Positions 25,521 to 34,692 are shown, counted from the first letter of the stretch. The stretch: DNA of 61,702 nucleotides from Verrucomicrobiales bacterium (GCA_027489875.1 JAIXZE010000197.1:1-61702); one strand, 5' to 3'. Numbers and translations: made by a program. The notes: generated by a model not told the origin, from the letters alone.

Positions 25521-25612
25521 TTAGACAAGAAGTGAACAAAACCAAAACAGCCTGTTGACTCTGTTAGACAAAACATGGACAACTTCAACACACGTTAGAC
25601 GTGCGATGAACA
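25521..25612 (+). promoter_or_regulatory. Three direct TTAGAC-N6-TGRACA boxes between regulator and sigma gene
   Basis: Boxes at 25521-25538, 25564-25581 and 25595-25612 share TTAGAC, a 6-base gap and TGAACA/TGGACA/TGAACA. Their start spacings are 43 and 31 bp, close to four and three helical turns, so all lie on one DNA face. This is the likely binding array for the CarH-like regulator, controlling itself and the sigma gene. The third box overlaps a possible sigma start at 25606, favouring the ATG at 25657. The binding role is inference. Confidence 0.65.
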
Positions 25613-25656
25613 GATCATCAACACGTCCCGCGGTCGGTTATCGAAGATACATCGCC

Positions 25657-26748
25657 ATGAAATCCACCAAGACCCGCTCCATCGGCGCTTCTCCCACCGT
25701 CAAGTCCACGGCCAGCCGTCCGTCGACCTCGACACCCCGTTCTTCCGTCCGCGTCTCCCTCAAAGCCTCCAAACGGTCGGAACCCACCGAGACCTCCAGC
25801 CGTACCCTCGCTCCGGCACACATCCAATTGCCCCGCGAAGGCGTCCGTGTCGAAACCGAATCTGTTCCTCACGAGGTCCGCTCGGCCCTGACCCTCTACA
25901 TGCAGGACGCAGTGGAGGTGCCGCTGCTGTCCATCGAGGAGGAGATCGAACTGGCCGCCCGGATCAAGAAGGGCGACATGGCCGCCCGCGAGCACATGAT
26001 CCGCGCCAACCTGCGTCTGGTGGTGAAGATCGCCCGGGACTACGACGGTCTCGGACTTCCCCTGCTCGACCTGATCAACGAGGGAAACATCGGACTCATG
26101 AAGGGCGTGGAACGGTTTGACCCCGCCAAGGGCGGCAAGCTTTCGACCTACGCAGCGTGGTGGATCAAGCAGTCCATCAAGCGCGCGCTCGCCAACCAGT
26201 CGAAGACCATCCGCCTTCCGGTCCACCTGGTGGACAAGATCTCCAAACTCCGGCGCGCCACGATGGAGTTGCAGGAACTCCTCGGCCGCGAGCCCAACGA
26301 CGAGGAACTGGCCGAGGAGATGGAGGTGCCCGTGCGCAAGATCAAGTTGTGGCAGCGTGCGTCGATGAAGACGGCTTCGCTCGACCAACCGCTGGGCGAC
26401 GACGAATCCAGCCGCCTCGGCGAAGTCGTCCCGGACGAAGCCATGTCCGATCCCTATCACAAGCTGGAAGAGGAAACGACCCACGCGATGGTGCGCGGCT
26501 TTCTGGACATTCTCGACCCGCGGGAGCTCACCATCCTGAAGGAACGCTTCGGACTCGATGGCGGTCCCGAGAAGACCCTCGACGACATCGGTCGCCAGTT
26601 CGGAGTGACACGTGAACGGATCCGTCAGCTCCAGAACCTCGCGCTCGCCAAGCTCCGTCGGCAGATCGAGAAACTCGAAGCCGTCCGTCAGCCGGGTGAA
26701 AACCCGCTGTTGGATCAGTTCTCGAGGATGGCCACCGCGGCCGCGTGA
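25657..26748 (+). CDS. RpoD-family sigma factor (group 1/2-like)
   Basis: A 363-residue sigma-70 factor. It has a Ser/Thr/Pro/Lys-rich N-terminus of about 70 residues without region 1.1. Then region 1.2 (LTLYMQDAVEVPLLSIEEEI), region 2 (NLRLVVKIARDYDGLGLPLL, FDPAKGGKLSTYAAWWIKQS), region 3 (IRLPVHLVDKISKLRRAT) and region 4 (TLDDIGRQFGVTRERIRQLQ) follow. Region 2.4 and 4.2 residues are those of housekeeping-type sigmas, so it should read -35/-10 promoters. ATG 25657 avoids the operator box; 25606 is possible. Its divergent, box-filled upstream region suggests control by the CarH-like regulator. Confidence 0.9.
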   Translation: MKSTKTRSIGASPTVKSTASRPSTSTPRSSVRVSLKASKRSEPTETSSRTLAPAHIQLPREGVRVETESVPHEVRSALTLYMQDAVEVPLLSIEEEIELAARIKKGDMAAREHMIRANLRLVVKIARDYDGLGLPLLDLINEGNIGLMKGVERFDPAKGGKLSTYAAWWIKQSIKRALANQSKTIRLPVHLVDKISKLRRATMELQELLGREPNDEELAEEMEVPVRKIKLWQRASMKTASLDQPLGDDESSRLGEVVPDEAMSDPYHKLEEETTHAMVRGFLDILDPRELTILKERFGLDGGPEKTLDDIGRQFGVTRERIRQLQNLALAKLRRQIEKLEAVRQPGENPLLDQFSRMATAAA

Positions 26749-27092
26749 CCTACGGAGTGGGTCAGGCTGAGATGGACGATGCGCCCGCCTCTGGATTCCA
26801 GAAGGCGGGCGCCGCCATCATGGAGGCAAATGATCGGTTGGCCGGATGGCTGCCGCACGACCTCGATGTCCTGCCACCCCAACTCGGCTCCGATCCCGGT
26901 GCCGAAGGCCTTGCTGACAGCTTCCTTGGCGGCAAATCGCGCGGCAAGGGAAGGCACTGGATCCGACTGGGCGAGGCAATAGGCGAGCTCGGACTCGCGC
27001 AGGATGCGCCGGGCGAAGCGCTCGCCATGTCGTTGCCAGACCTCGCGGATGCGACTGAGTTCAACAACATCAATGCCCAAACCCAGAATCAT
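26715..27092 (-). CDS. acpS: Holo-[acyl-carrier-protein] synthase
   Basis: A 125-residue phosphopantetheinyl transferase that activates acyl carrier protein. GLGIDVVELSRI (metal-binding Asp) at the N-terminus and RFAAKEAVSKAFGTG (metal-binding Glu and Lys) near residue 55 are diagnostic. The C-terminal HLSLTHS...AAAVAI strand is normal. The gene converges on the sigma gene and overlaps its last 34 bases. Length is typical of AcpS. Confidence 0.94.
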   Translation of the reverse strand: MILGLGIDVVELSRIREVWQRHGERFARRILRESELAYCLAQSDPVPSLAARFAAKEAVSKAFGTGIGAELGWQDIEVVRQPSGQPIICLHDGGARLLESRGGRIVHLSLTHSVGHAAAVAILEN

Positions 27093-27201
27093 TCATTCCT
27101 CCAATTGGGAAATTCTCCGGGACTTCACACGTTGTTCACAAGCACCGATTGACAGTCCGGGAAGCCTCCAGTAATTCCAGCATCCTATTCGGCGGATCGG
27201 T

Positions 27202-27831
27202 ATGAGCATCGCCCTCGGACATCAAGTACTCGTGCTCAACCGCCTCTGGCAGGCGGTGAACCTCTGTTCTGTACGTCGCGCCCTGGCCCTTCTTTTTGAA
27301 GGGCACGCCCAGGTCGTGGCCAATACGGACTCGGGAGAATTCAAGACCTACGACTTCCAGCAGTGGCGGGATTTTTCGTCCCGCAACCCATCGGAATCCA
27401 ACGATGACGTGGTGCGCACTGTCGCGCTGCGGATCCGGGTTCCGCGGGTGATCCTGCTGCTGTTCTTCGACCGCCTCCCGCGCAAGGAGGTGAAGTTCAC
27501 CCGCCACAACATCTTCGAGCGGGACCGCAACACCTGCCAGTACTGCGGCCGCATCTTCGACCGACGGGACCTGAACCTCGATCACGTCATCCCGCGCGAC
27601 CGCGGCGGCCCGACGACGTGGGAGAACATCGTCTGTTCCTGCATCCCCTGTAACACGCGCAAGGCCAACAAGACGCCCGCGGAGGCTGGAATGCGGCTTG
27701 TCCGCAAGCCCAAGCGGCCGAAGTGGCGGCCATTCGTGCAGGTCAGCTTCGGTGCGCCCATGCACGATTCGTGGAAGCACTTCCTCGACATCGCGTACTG
27801 GAACGTCGAACTCGGCGACGAAGCGGGATAG
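27202..27831 (+). CDS. HNH endonuclease family protein
   Basis: A 209-residue HNH nuclease of the common stand-alone type. The zinc/ββα-metal core is C-X2-C in NTCQYCGRIF, LNLDHVIPRDRGGPTTWEN and C-X2-C in SCIPCNTRKAN, so the His-Asn-His set is present. The N-terminal 90 residues (ALGHQVLVLNRLWQAVNLCS, then ALALLFEGHAQVV) form the usual leading domain. This family is widely conserved on chromosomes without a restriction partner; its role (repair or general nuclease) is unclear. Confidence 0.88.
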   Translation: MSIALGHQVLVLNRLWQAVNLCSVRRALALLFEGHAQVVANTDSGEFKTYDFQQWRDFSSRNPSESNDDVVRTVALRIRVPRVILLLFFDRLPRKEVKFTRHNIFERDRNTCQYCGRIFDRRDLNLDHVIPRDRGGPTTWENIVCSCIPCNTRKANKTPAEAGMRLVRKPKRPKWRPFVQVSFGAPMHDSWKHFLDIAYWNVELGDEAG

Positions 27832-27868
27832 CCCCGCGGCGTTACCCGGGGCATGGTGGCGGCCGTCG

Positions 27869-28750
27869 ATGTACCTGCTGCTGCCACTGCTGGCCGCCGT
27901 CGCCTTCGCGGCCGGCTCCTTGGTCTTCAAGCGCGCCTTTCAGGAAGGCGCGAGCCTCGCGCATGCACTGGTCCTGAACAACGTAGCCCTGGGGATCGCA
28001 TTCCTGCCGCTCCTGTTCCTGGATCCGAAGCCCATCGATTGGCACCTCGCCTGGCAACCGGCGTTGACCGCCTTGGCGTTCGTGTTCGGTCACTTCCTCA
28101 ACGTCGTCTCCCTGCGCATCGGTGATGTCTCCGTGTCGACACCCCTCCTGGGATCGAAGGTGGTCTTCGTCGCCCTGTTTGCGCGCGTCCTTTTCCAGTG
28201 GCCGGTCAGCACCACCCAGATCGTGGCCGCCGTCCTGACCACCGCCGGTGTCCTCGCGATGGGCATCGCCGACCTGCATTCAGGTCGGCGCACCGGCGTG
28301 ACCATCGGACTCGCCCTGGGATGCGCGGCCGGCTTCGCTCTGACCGACATCCTGATCCAGCTCTGGGCAGCAAACTTCGGGATCTTCAACTTCCTTGCCT
28401 TCATGTTCGCCGCCCTCGCCGGGTTCTCGGTTCTGGCGCTGCCCGCCTTTGGACCAACGGCGTTGCGTGCGCCGAAACCAGCTTGGAAATGGATCCTGAC
28501 CGCCACCGGTCTCTCCGCCTTCCAGGCCATCATCATCACCTGGACCATCGGCCAATGGCAGGATGCGGCCGGAGTCAATGTCGTCTACGGAACCCGCGGG
28601 TTGTGGAGCATTGCGTTGGTTTGGTGGGCGGGACGCTGGTTCGGAAACACCGAGCGGGCCGCAGCGGGAAAGGTGGTTCTGGCCGGCCGTCTCACCGGTG
28701 CCTTGCTGATCCTCGCGGCCGTCGTGCTCGCCATGCGCGAGGCACGGTGA
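27869..28750 (+). CDS. DMT/EamA-type permease
   Basis: A 293-residue inner-membrane protein with about ten hydrophobic helices in two five-helix halves, as in the drug/metabolite transporter superfamily. Landmarks are the first helix YLLLPLLAAVAFAAGSLVFK, the charged loop between halves (LHSGRRTG) and the final helix LTGALLILAAVVLAM. ATG 27869 starts the first helix directly; longer frames overlap the HNH gene. Substrate is unknown. Confidence 0.82.
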   Translation: MYLLLPLLAAVAFAAGSLVFKRAFQEGASLAHALVLNNVALGIAFLPLLFLDPKPIDWHLAWQPALTALAFVFGHFLNVVSLRIGDVSVSTPLLGSKVVFVALFARVLFQWPVSTTQIVAAVLTTAGVLAMGIADLHSGRRTGVTIGLALGCAAGFALTDILIQLWAANFGIFNFLAFMFAALAGFSVLALPAFGPTALRAPKPAWKWILTATGLSAFQAIIITWTIGQWQDAAGVNVVYGTRGLWSIALVWWAGRWFGNTERAAAGKVVLAGRLTGALLILAAVVLAMREAR

Positions 28751-28769
28751 CAACCGCACGAAACGCCCA

Positions 28770-29594
28770 TCAGCCACCAATCCGGTAGCGATCTCCATCC
28801 CGGGCCACCGAACAGCGCACCCCGGGCAAACGTTCTCCTGCCATCCGCAAGAGGGCCGAGCGGTCGTCCCACCATCGCTGTTCGAGGTGTATCAGGACCA
28901 ACTCCCCGATCCGGGCCGAAGCCAGTCTTGCCAGAAGCTCATCGGCCTCGACATGCGCCAACTCGCAAACCATCAGGTCCACCGGTTCCGCCAAAAGCGG
29001 CTCCAGATCAGCCACCGCTCCGATGTCCGCGGTATGGACCAAGCGCCGACCACCAGACCGGATCAAAAACGAAAAGGCGGCGAACGGCGTGCCTTCATGT
29101 CGGGCCCCGAATCCACGCTCCAAACCGGAAAGGTGGGTCGTGGAAAACGGGGTGATCAAGGTACCGCCGCAATCGATGGGAACACCTGCCTCCAAGGCCC
29201 GCCAAATGATCGGGAAACCGATCAACTCATCGAACAGGATCGTCGCCTCCAGCCAGGCGCGCAGCAGGGGAATCGCCGCAGAAGGTGCATGAACCGTCAG
29301 AGGTTTGCGCCGTTTCTCCACCCAGAAACCCTGGATCAGCATCGAGAACCCACCCACGTGATCGCTGTGCTGATGGGAAAGGAAGAGGTGATCCAGATCA
29401 TCCGGGTCCAGGCCCGCCTCGCGCCAGGCCCCGCTGGATCCCGCCCCGCAATCCATCATCACCCACTGCGCGCCCAACCGGTACAGGTAACAGGAATGAC
29501 GCCGCTCGCGGCAGGGCCAACCGGCCGCCACGCCAAGACAATGGACCTCATTAGTCGACCAAGAATCGGCGGCCATGCGCTGGAGGCCGTTCAT
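28770..29594 (-). CDS. Metallo-beta-lactamase fold hydrolase (RNase Z-like subgroup)
   Basis: A 274-residue MBL-fold enzyme. The metal motif HQHSDHVGG lies at about residues 73-81. Further ligands are likely the His of FSTTHLSG, the Asp in LVHTADIGAV and the His in LVLIHLEQRWW. The arrangement is that of ribonuclease Z-like/arylsulfatase-like MBL proteins, but without the exosite arm, so tRNA processing is not certain. The start is uncertain: ATG at 29594 is used, with another at 29576. It converges on the DMT permease gene. Confidence 0.8.
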   Translation of the reverse strand: MNGLQRMAADSWSTNEVHCLGVAAGWPCRERRHSCYLYRLGAQWVMMDCGAGSSGAWREAGLDPDDLDHLFLSHQHSDHVGGFSMLIQGFWVEKRRKPLTVHAPSAAIPLLRAWLEATILFDELIGFPIIWRALEAGVPIDCGGTLITPFSTTHLSGLERGFGARHEGTPFAAFSFLIRSGGRRLVHTADIGAVADLEPLLAEPVDLMVCELAHVEADELLARLASARIGELVLIHLEQRWWDDRSALLRMAGERLPGVRCSVARDGDRYRIGG

Positions 29595-29667
29595 TAGCCG
29601 GTTGCCCCCCACCGAAGCAAGCCGCCGGGTTCCATAAACTCCGTCCGAAGGCCGTTTCCCGTCGATT

Positions 29668-29799
29668 GAGCGCATCTGGAGACTGCCCCGTCTCCCAGCG
29701 GGGCGGCGACGTCCTCATCGCCATGGGAAGGGCTCTTGGCCGGGCGACGGGGACGTCGCCTCCCCGTTGCATTCCCAAAAAGGAGGGAGTCTGTAGACC
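29668..29799. repeat. Palindromic repeat family A, copy 4
   Basis: Core hairpins GGCGACGTCCTCATCGCC and GGCGACGGGGACGTCGCC are slightly diverged; the left arm GAGCGCATCTGGAGACTG fits the family. Its right end merges into a repeat of family B. It lies in the divergent spacer upstream of the second sialidase-like gene. Confidence 0.78.
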
Positions 29800-29893
29800 G
29801 GGTGCCCTCACCCGGCGCTCCATGGGCCCGCTTCAACCCCAAAGCTGAAACCTTCGCAATCCGCCCCCGCCGCGTGAGGGCACGCGGCCTACA
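29792..29893. repeat. Repeat family B, complete copy
   Basis: Begins TGTAGACCGGGTGCCCTCAC and ends with GCGTGAGGGCACGCGGCCTACA-like sequence, giving TGTAG...CTACA termini, a hairpin at each end and about 45 bp between. A similar element lies at 37769-37865. Confidence 0.75.
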
Positions 29894-29976
29894 CCGGGAG
29901 TTCCCAGATCCCTGTACTGCCCTCCCAAGGTAAATCCTTCCAACGGCCACCTGCTCAGGCAGAATCTCGGCAAGCC

Positions 29977-31029
29977 ATGGCACATCACCGATTCCTCGCT
30001 CCATTCCTGTGCGCCGTTGCCACCGCCACCGCGGCCCTCGCCGGTCCGGATCCCTGCGAGATCCGCCGCGAGTTCATCTACCTGTCCGCACCCTTTCCCC
30101 AGTGTCACGCCTCGACCCTCGTCGAGACTCCGGAAGGGATCGTCGCCTCCTGGTTCGGCGGCACCCACGAAAAGCATCCCGACGTCGGTATCTGGGTCAG
30201 CCGCTTCGATCGCGGTGTATGGACATCCCCCATCGAAGTTGCCGACGGCGTCGAATCTGCGACCAAGCGGCATCCGACATGGAACCCAGTGCTCCACCAG
30301 ATCCCCGGCGGAAGCCTTCAGCTGTATTACAAGGTCGGGCCCAGTCCTTCCACTTGGTGGGGCATGGTGAAGACCAGCAGCGACGGCGGGCGCACCTGGT
30401 CGGAGGCCCGCCGTTTGCCGGACGGCATTCTCGGCCCGATCAAGAACCATGCAGTCACCCTGAAGGACGGTACGATTGTCTCCGGGAGCTCGGACGAGGA
30501 GGGAGGGTGGCGGGTCCATTTTGAAGTCTCGAAGGATCAAGGGGCCACCTGGACGCGGACCGCGGACCTTGGGAACCGCGAGACGATGGGCCTCATCCAG
30601 CCCGGAATCTCACTGGTCGATGGCAACCGCCTCATGGCCTTCTGCCGCAGCCGCGCAGGCAAGGTCTTCATCACGTCCTCCACGGATGGTGGCCAATCAT
30701 GGACGCCGCCCACCCCCACCGTCCTGCCCAATCCCAACTCCGGCGTCGACGCGGTCGGACTCAAGGATGGCCGCACGCTTCTGGTCTTCAATCACGTCCG
30801 CGCTCCCAGCCGCGCGCGTTCCCCATTGAACGTCGCCATCTCGAAGGACGGTCAGAAGTGGGAACAGGTCGCCCTGCTCGAAGACGATCCCGGCCAGGAA
30901 TTCTCGTACCCCGCCGTGATCCAGGCCGCGAATGGCCACGTCCACATCACCTACACCTGGCATCGGACCCGCGTCCGCCACGTCGTCCTCGACCCCGCCC
31001 GCTTCCAGCCCCGGCCAATCGCGGATTGA
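29977..31029 (+). CDS. Secreted sialidase-like BNR-repeat protein, second copy
   Basis: A 350-residue exported protein with a signal peptide (about residues 1-23, FLAPFLCAVATATAALAG). The family opening strand FPQCHASTLVETPEGIVASW, then WFGGTHEKHPDVGIW, places it with PF13088 BNR_2 sialidase-like proteins. Asp boxes are SSDGGRTWS, SKDQGATWT and STDGGQSWT. It is only distantly similar to the 18742 protein, so the two are not a recent duplication. Its stop lies 3 bases from the convergent DinG gene end. Repeats A4 and B lie upstream. A hydrolase on plant or mucin sugars is plausible. Confidence 0.85.
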   Translation: MAHHRFLAPFLCAVATATAALAGPDPCEIRREFIYLSAPFPQCHASTLVETPEGIVASWFGGTHEKHPDVGIWVSRFDRGVWTSPIEVADGVESATKRHPTWNPVLHQIPGGSLQLYYKVGPSPSTWWGMVKTSSDGGRTWSEARRLPDGILGPIKNHAVTLKDGTIVSGSSDEEGGWRVHFEVSKDQGATWTRTADLGNRETMGLIQPGISLVDGNRLMAFCRSRAGKVFITSSTDGGQSWTPPTPTVLPNPNSGVDAVGLKDGRTLLVFNHVRAPSRARSPLNVAISKDGQKWEQVALLEDDPGQEFSYPAVIQAANGHVHITYTWHRTRVRHVVLDPARFQPRPIAD

Positions 31030-31032
31030 AGG

Positions 31033-33204
31033 TTACACTACTTCGACCGGGCACTCGGGCATGGCGTCCAGGAAGGCTTGGCCGTAGCGCTTCGTCAGCA
31101 CGCGATTGTCGAGCAACACGACAATCCCCTTGTCCGAGCGTGAACGGATCAGCCGGCCCACGCCCTGCCGGAACTTCAGGATCGCCTCCGGAAGGCTGAA
31201 TTCGGAGAACGGATTCCCGCCCCGCGCCTCGATCCGTTCCAGTCGGGCTTCGACCAGCGGATGATCGGGCACGGCGAAGGGCAACCGCGTCAGGATGACG
31301 TTCGACAGCGCCTCTCCGGGGACATCGACGCCCTGCCAGAAGCTCGCGGTTCCGAACAGCACCGAGTCCACGTCCTCCTTGAACCGCTGCAGCATGGTCG
31401 CCCGCGGCATTCCGGTGCCCTGCACAAAGCATTCGATGCCCAATTCGGCGAAAAACCGCTCCATCCGACCTGCCATCGTCTGCATCAGCCGGTTGCTGGT
31501 GAACAGGACGAAGGCCTTGCCATGGGTCTGGCGGATGAAGTGCGAGATCCACTTCTCCAGCGCCTCCTCATAACCGGGATCGCGGGGATCCGGCATCTTC
31601 GACACCACGTGCACCCGCATCTGGGAGGCGTAATCGAAGGGCGACCCCACCTGCACCTGCCGCGCACTTTCGCCGCCCACGCGCCGCGCCACGTAATCCA
31701 GGGCACCCCGCGCGGTATTGGCTGCAGGTCCCGTGCGACCCGCAGCGGTACCGGTTCCGGGAACCTTGGGTGGTTCCTTCACGGCGAGCGTCGCGCTCGT
31801 CATGATCACGCTGGTCCCCGCCCCGAAAAGCCGGTCCCGGAGGAAGTCCGCCACGTCTACCGGTGCCGCGTTCAAGGCCAGGTTCCGCTGCATCCGACCC
31901 GACCGTTCCACCCAGTACACGTGTTCGTCGGCGTCCTGCTTGAGGAACGCCTGCACCGCAAGCTTGAGATCCGCCAGCCGGCGATTGCACTCCAGCAACT
32001 CCTCGCCCGTCTCGCGGTCCTCGGTCTTCTGCACCAGTTCCGAAATTGCGGCACGGAGGTTTTCCAGCGCCAGCGTCAGGTTGTCCTCCACCAACTCGGG
32101 GCGACGCACACGCAATTCACTCCACGCCCGCCGCCCGCCACGTCCGTCCCCTTCCCCCTCGCGCCGCACGTCGACCGCCCCGGATGCGGCAGCACCACCC
32201 CCCGACGCGGGCTGCGATTCGACGATCTGTTCGCAGGCCTGTTCCACTGCCTCGAAGAAGCGGTCCGCCTGCGACAACGCCGTGGCCACCGCCTGGATGT
32301 TGTCGCCCGCACGCAACGTGGCCAACAGCCCCTTCTCCGTCCGCGGGTTCCACAACCGCTGCAAATTGAACCGCATCTGCCCGCTCGAAACCGAAACCCC
32401 GATGTGGCGCGCCGCCACCTGCTCCACCATGTGCGCCTCGTCGAAGATGACGAAGTCGTTCTTGAAGAGCACCCCGCCCTCCTGGTCGGGATCGACCCCG
32501 TTCAACAGCGTGAAGAACAGGGTGTGGTTCAGGACGAGGACATCGCTTCCCAGGATCCGCTGGCGCGCACGCTGGAAGAAACACGTCCGGCCCGCCTTGG
32601 CGAAATCCGAGGCGTGCCCGCATCGTTTGGGGGTGCACAACCCGCGCTCCGAACAAACCTGCTCCCACACCCGCGGATCCGGCTCCGCATCAAAATCCGA
32701 GAGCGAACCATCCATCGTCTCCTGGCTCCACTCGTAGATCCGGCGCAGTTCAGCGGCCTCCGACGTCGTGAACAGGGAGTGCGACTGCTGCATCGCCTTG
32801 TCCAACCGACGCGTGCACAGGTAGTTCCCACGCCCCTTCAGCATCGAGAAGCTGAACTCCAGCGGCAGCACCTGCTTCAGGATCGGCAGGTCCTTCTCAA
32901 ACAACTGCTCCTGCAGGTTGATCGTGTTCGTGCAGATGATCGCCTTCTTCTTCCGCCGCACCGCGAACAGGATCGCCGGCACCAGGTAGGCAAAACTCTT
33001 CCCGACGCCCGTCCCCGCTTCCGCCATCAGGTTGCCGCCGTCCACCAACGCCCGCGCCACCTCCATCGCCATCCGCTGCTGCTGTTCCCGATACTCGAAC
33101 GCCGACGACTTCGAGAACAGCCCCGTCGGTCCAAAGATGTGCTCCACCTCCGCCACCAGGTCGGCGACGTCGGAACCCCCTGCGTTGTCGTTGGGTGCGA
33201 TCAC
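31033..33204 (-). CDS. dinG: DinG-family ATP-dependent DNA helicase
   Basis: A 723-residue XPD-like superfamily 2 helicase (5'-3'). Walker A is AEAGTGVGKS at about residue 62 and the Walker B DEAH box is FDEAHMVEQ. Four cysteines of the iron-sulfur domain lie in YLCTRRL and the CSERGLCTPKRCGHA to RTCFF segment. C-terminal motifs include FWQGVDVPGE and VGRLIRSRSDKG. Known DinG proteins unwind R-loops and forked DNA in repair. Translation starts at GTG 33204. A low-complexity Gly/Arg insert (about residues 330-350) is unusual but harmless-looking. Confidence 0.92.
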   Translation of the reverse strand: MIAPNDNAGGSDVADLVAEVEHIFGPTGLFSKSSAFEYREQQQRMAMEVARALVDGGNLMAEAGTGVGKSFAYLVPAILFAVRRKKKAIICTNTINLQEQLFEKDLPILKQVLPLEFSFSMLKGRGNYLCTRRLDKAMQQSHSLFTTSEAAELRRIYEWSQETMDGSLSDFDAEPDPRVWEQVCSERGLCTPKRCGHASDFAKAGRTCFFQRARQRILGSDVLVLNHTLFFTLLNGVDPDQEGGVLFKNDFVIFDEAHMVEQVAARHIGVSVSSGQMRFNLQRLWNPRTEKGLLATLRAGDNIQAVATALSQADRFFEAVEQACEQIVESQPASGGGAAASGAVDVRREGEGDGRGGRRAWSELRVRRPELVEDNLTLALENLRAAISELVQKTEDRETGEELLECNRRLADLKLAVQAFLKQDADEHVYWVERSGRMQRNLALNAAPVDVADFLRDRLFGAGTSVIMTSATLAVKEPPKVPGTGTAAGRTGPAANTARGALDYVARRVGGESARQVQVGSPFDYASQMRVHVVSKMPDPRDPGYEEALEKWISHFIRQTHGKAFVLFTSNRLMQTMAGRMERFFAELGIECFVQGTGMPRATMLQRFKEDVDSVLFGTASFWQGVDVPGEALSNVILTRLPFAVPDHPLVEARLERIEARGGNPFSEFSLPEAILKFRQGVGRLIRSRSDKGIVVLLDNRVLTKRYGQAFLDAMPECPVEVV

Positions 33205-33273
33205 AGGCTCACACTAATGGATGGATCTCGACGCGCCACTTCACCTCTGCGCTGCCAATCAGCCCCATCCCGG

Positions 33274-34476
33274 TCACCACACCCGCGCCCACAACAGCTT
33301 CAGGTACCGGCTCTCCGGACAGTTCGACATCACCGGATGGTCCATTCCCGCTCCGGTGCGGTCGATGAACTGGAGCTTCCGCCCCACCCGGTGCGCCGCG
33401 CGGACCACCAAACGCTCGAATTCCTCGGCCGAGACCTGACCCGAGCACGAACACGTCACCAGCAGGCCCGCAGGCTCGGTGATGACGATCCCGAGGCTGT
33501 TGAGGTCCTCGTACTTCACGAAGCCCTCCTCCCGCTCCAGTTCGTCCCGGCCATCCACCAGCTTCGGCGGGTCCAGGATCACGACATCAAACTTCTTCCC
33601 GTCCTTCCGCATCTGGCGCGCGTAGGCGTACGCATCGCAGTGCACCCATTCGATCCGTTCCTGATTCAGGTTCGAATTCCGCCGCGCCTGCGCGACCACC
33701 TTTTCGTCGAGGTCAACCCCGATGACCTCCGACGCCTTTCCGTAGATCTTCGCCGCCAGCGCAAAACCACCCGTGTAACAGCAAAGATCCAATACCCGCT
33801 TCCCCGGCGTCCAACGCGCCAGCAACCGGCGGTTCTCCCGCTGGTCGCAGAAGAACCCGGTCTTGTGGCCCTCCGCAAAATCCACCTCGTACCGGATCCC
33901 ATGCTCGCGGATCCGGACCGTCCGAACCGCGTCGGAAGGAATCTGTTCCGGCCGGATGCCTTCATTCCGCGCCGCGGAGGGATCGACGTTGATCACCGCC
34001 CGCGAGGTCCCGAGGCGTGCATGCAAGCGGGCCAGCAACGCCGGCAACCGACGCCAGATACCGATGCTGTGCACCTGCACGGAAAGGACATCCGCAAACT
34101 TGTCCACGATCAGCCCGCCCAACGAATCGCCGTCCGAGTTGATCACCCGGAACGCATCCGTCTGCGCCGGCAGCTCCAACGGCCCCAACCGCAGGTCCAT
34201 CGCCCGGTCCAACAGGGTGAAGAGGTGCGATTCCGGAACCGGCGTCTCGCCGTGGTGCAGCACCCGCAGGGGAACCCGGGAGTTCGGATTGAACAGACCG
34301 TTCCCGAAAAAGCGCCCGTTGCGGTCATAAACGTTCACCCAATCCCCGGCCGCAGCCCCCGGCGACGCCGTGTCCAGCATCGCCGGATAGAGCGACGGGT
34401 GATAACTGAAGGTCCGCAACTGGACCCAAGGCTTGATCCAGTCCTTTGAACCCACGGGTCCCCCAGCCGAAGGCAT
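33274..34476 (-). CDS. RlmI-like 23S rRNA m5C methyltransferase (class I SAM)
   Basis: A 400-residue methyltransferase. Its first 75 residues form the PUA domain (GDWVNVYDRNGRFFGNGL). A central EEHxH-like linker domain has DSLGGLIVDKFADVLSVQ. The SAM fold shows VLDLCCYTGGFALAA (motif I), FDVVILDPPKL (motif IV) and LLVTCSCSGQVS (the catalytic-Cys region). RlmI methylates C1962 of 23S rRNA. ATG 34476 is used; a GTG at 34593 would add 39 Pro/Arg-rich residues. It is divergent from the beta-CASP gene. Confidence 0.87.
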   Translation of the reverse strand: MPSAGGPVGSKDWIKPWVQLRTFSYHPSLYPAMLDTASPGAAAGDWVNVYDRNGRFFGNGLFNPNSRVPLRVLHHGETPVPESHLFTLLDRAMDLRLGPLELPAQTDAFRVINSDGDSLGGLIVDKFADVLSVQVHSIGIWRRLPALLARLHARLGTSRAVINVDPSAARNEGIRPEQIPSDAVRTVRIREHGIRYEVDFAEGHKTGFFCDQRENRRLLARWTPGKRVLDLCCYTGGFALAAKIYGKASEVIGVDLDEKVVAQARRNSNLNQERIEWVHCDAYAYARQMRKDGKKFDVVILDPPKLVDGRDELEREEGFVKYEDLNSLGIVITEPAGLLVTCSCSGQVSAEEFERLVVRAAHRVGRKLQFIDRTGAGMDHPVMSNCPESRYLKLLWARVW

Positions 34477-34692
34477 CGGGGCTGCCGGCGGCGGTCCCGG
34501 ATTTGGTCTACGCTGAGGATACGGTCGATCTTGCACCCCGTTGGCGTAGCCGTCCCAGCCCTCCGGTGCAATGCGCCTTCTCCGAACTCCCACGATTTCA
34601 CGACACCCGTGTCAAAAAGGGGCTATACCCGCCACAGCCCCCGGATTCCGCATTGGCCACGCCTTCGATCCATGCGTTCATCAGCCCCAACG

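Noticed and set aside
29668..29893. Possible insertion sequence in the MBL/sialidase spacer
   Set aside because: There is no transposase frame; the stretch is fully explained by palindromic repeats A and B.
31261..34449. A very long plus-strand open frame (over 1000 codons) opposite the DinG and RlmI-like genes
   Set aside because: It is antisense to two genes with clear family motifs. Its product is Arg/His/Pro-rich, as expected from the complement of GC-rich coding sequence, and has no recognisable domain.
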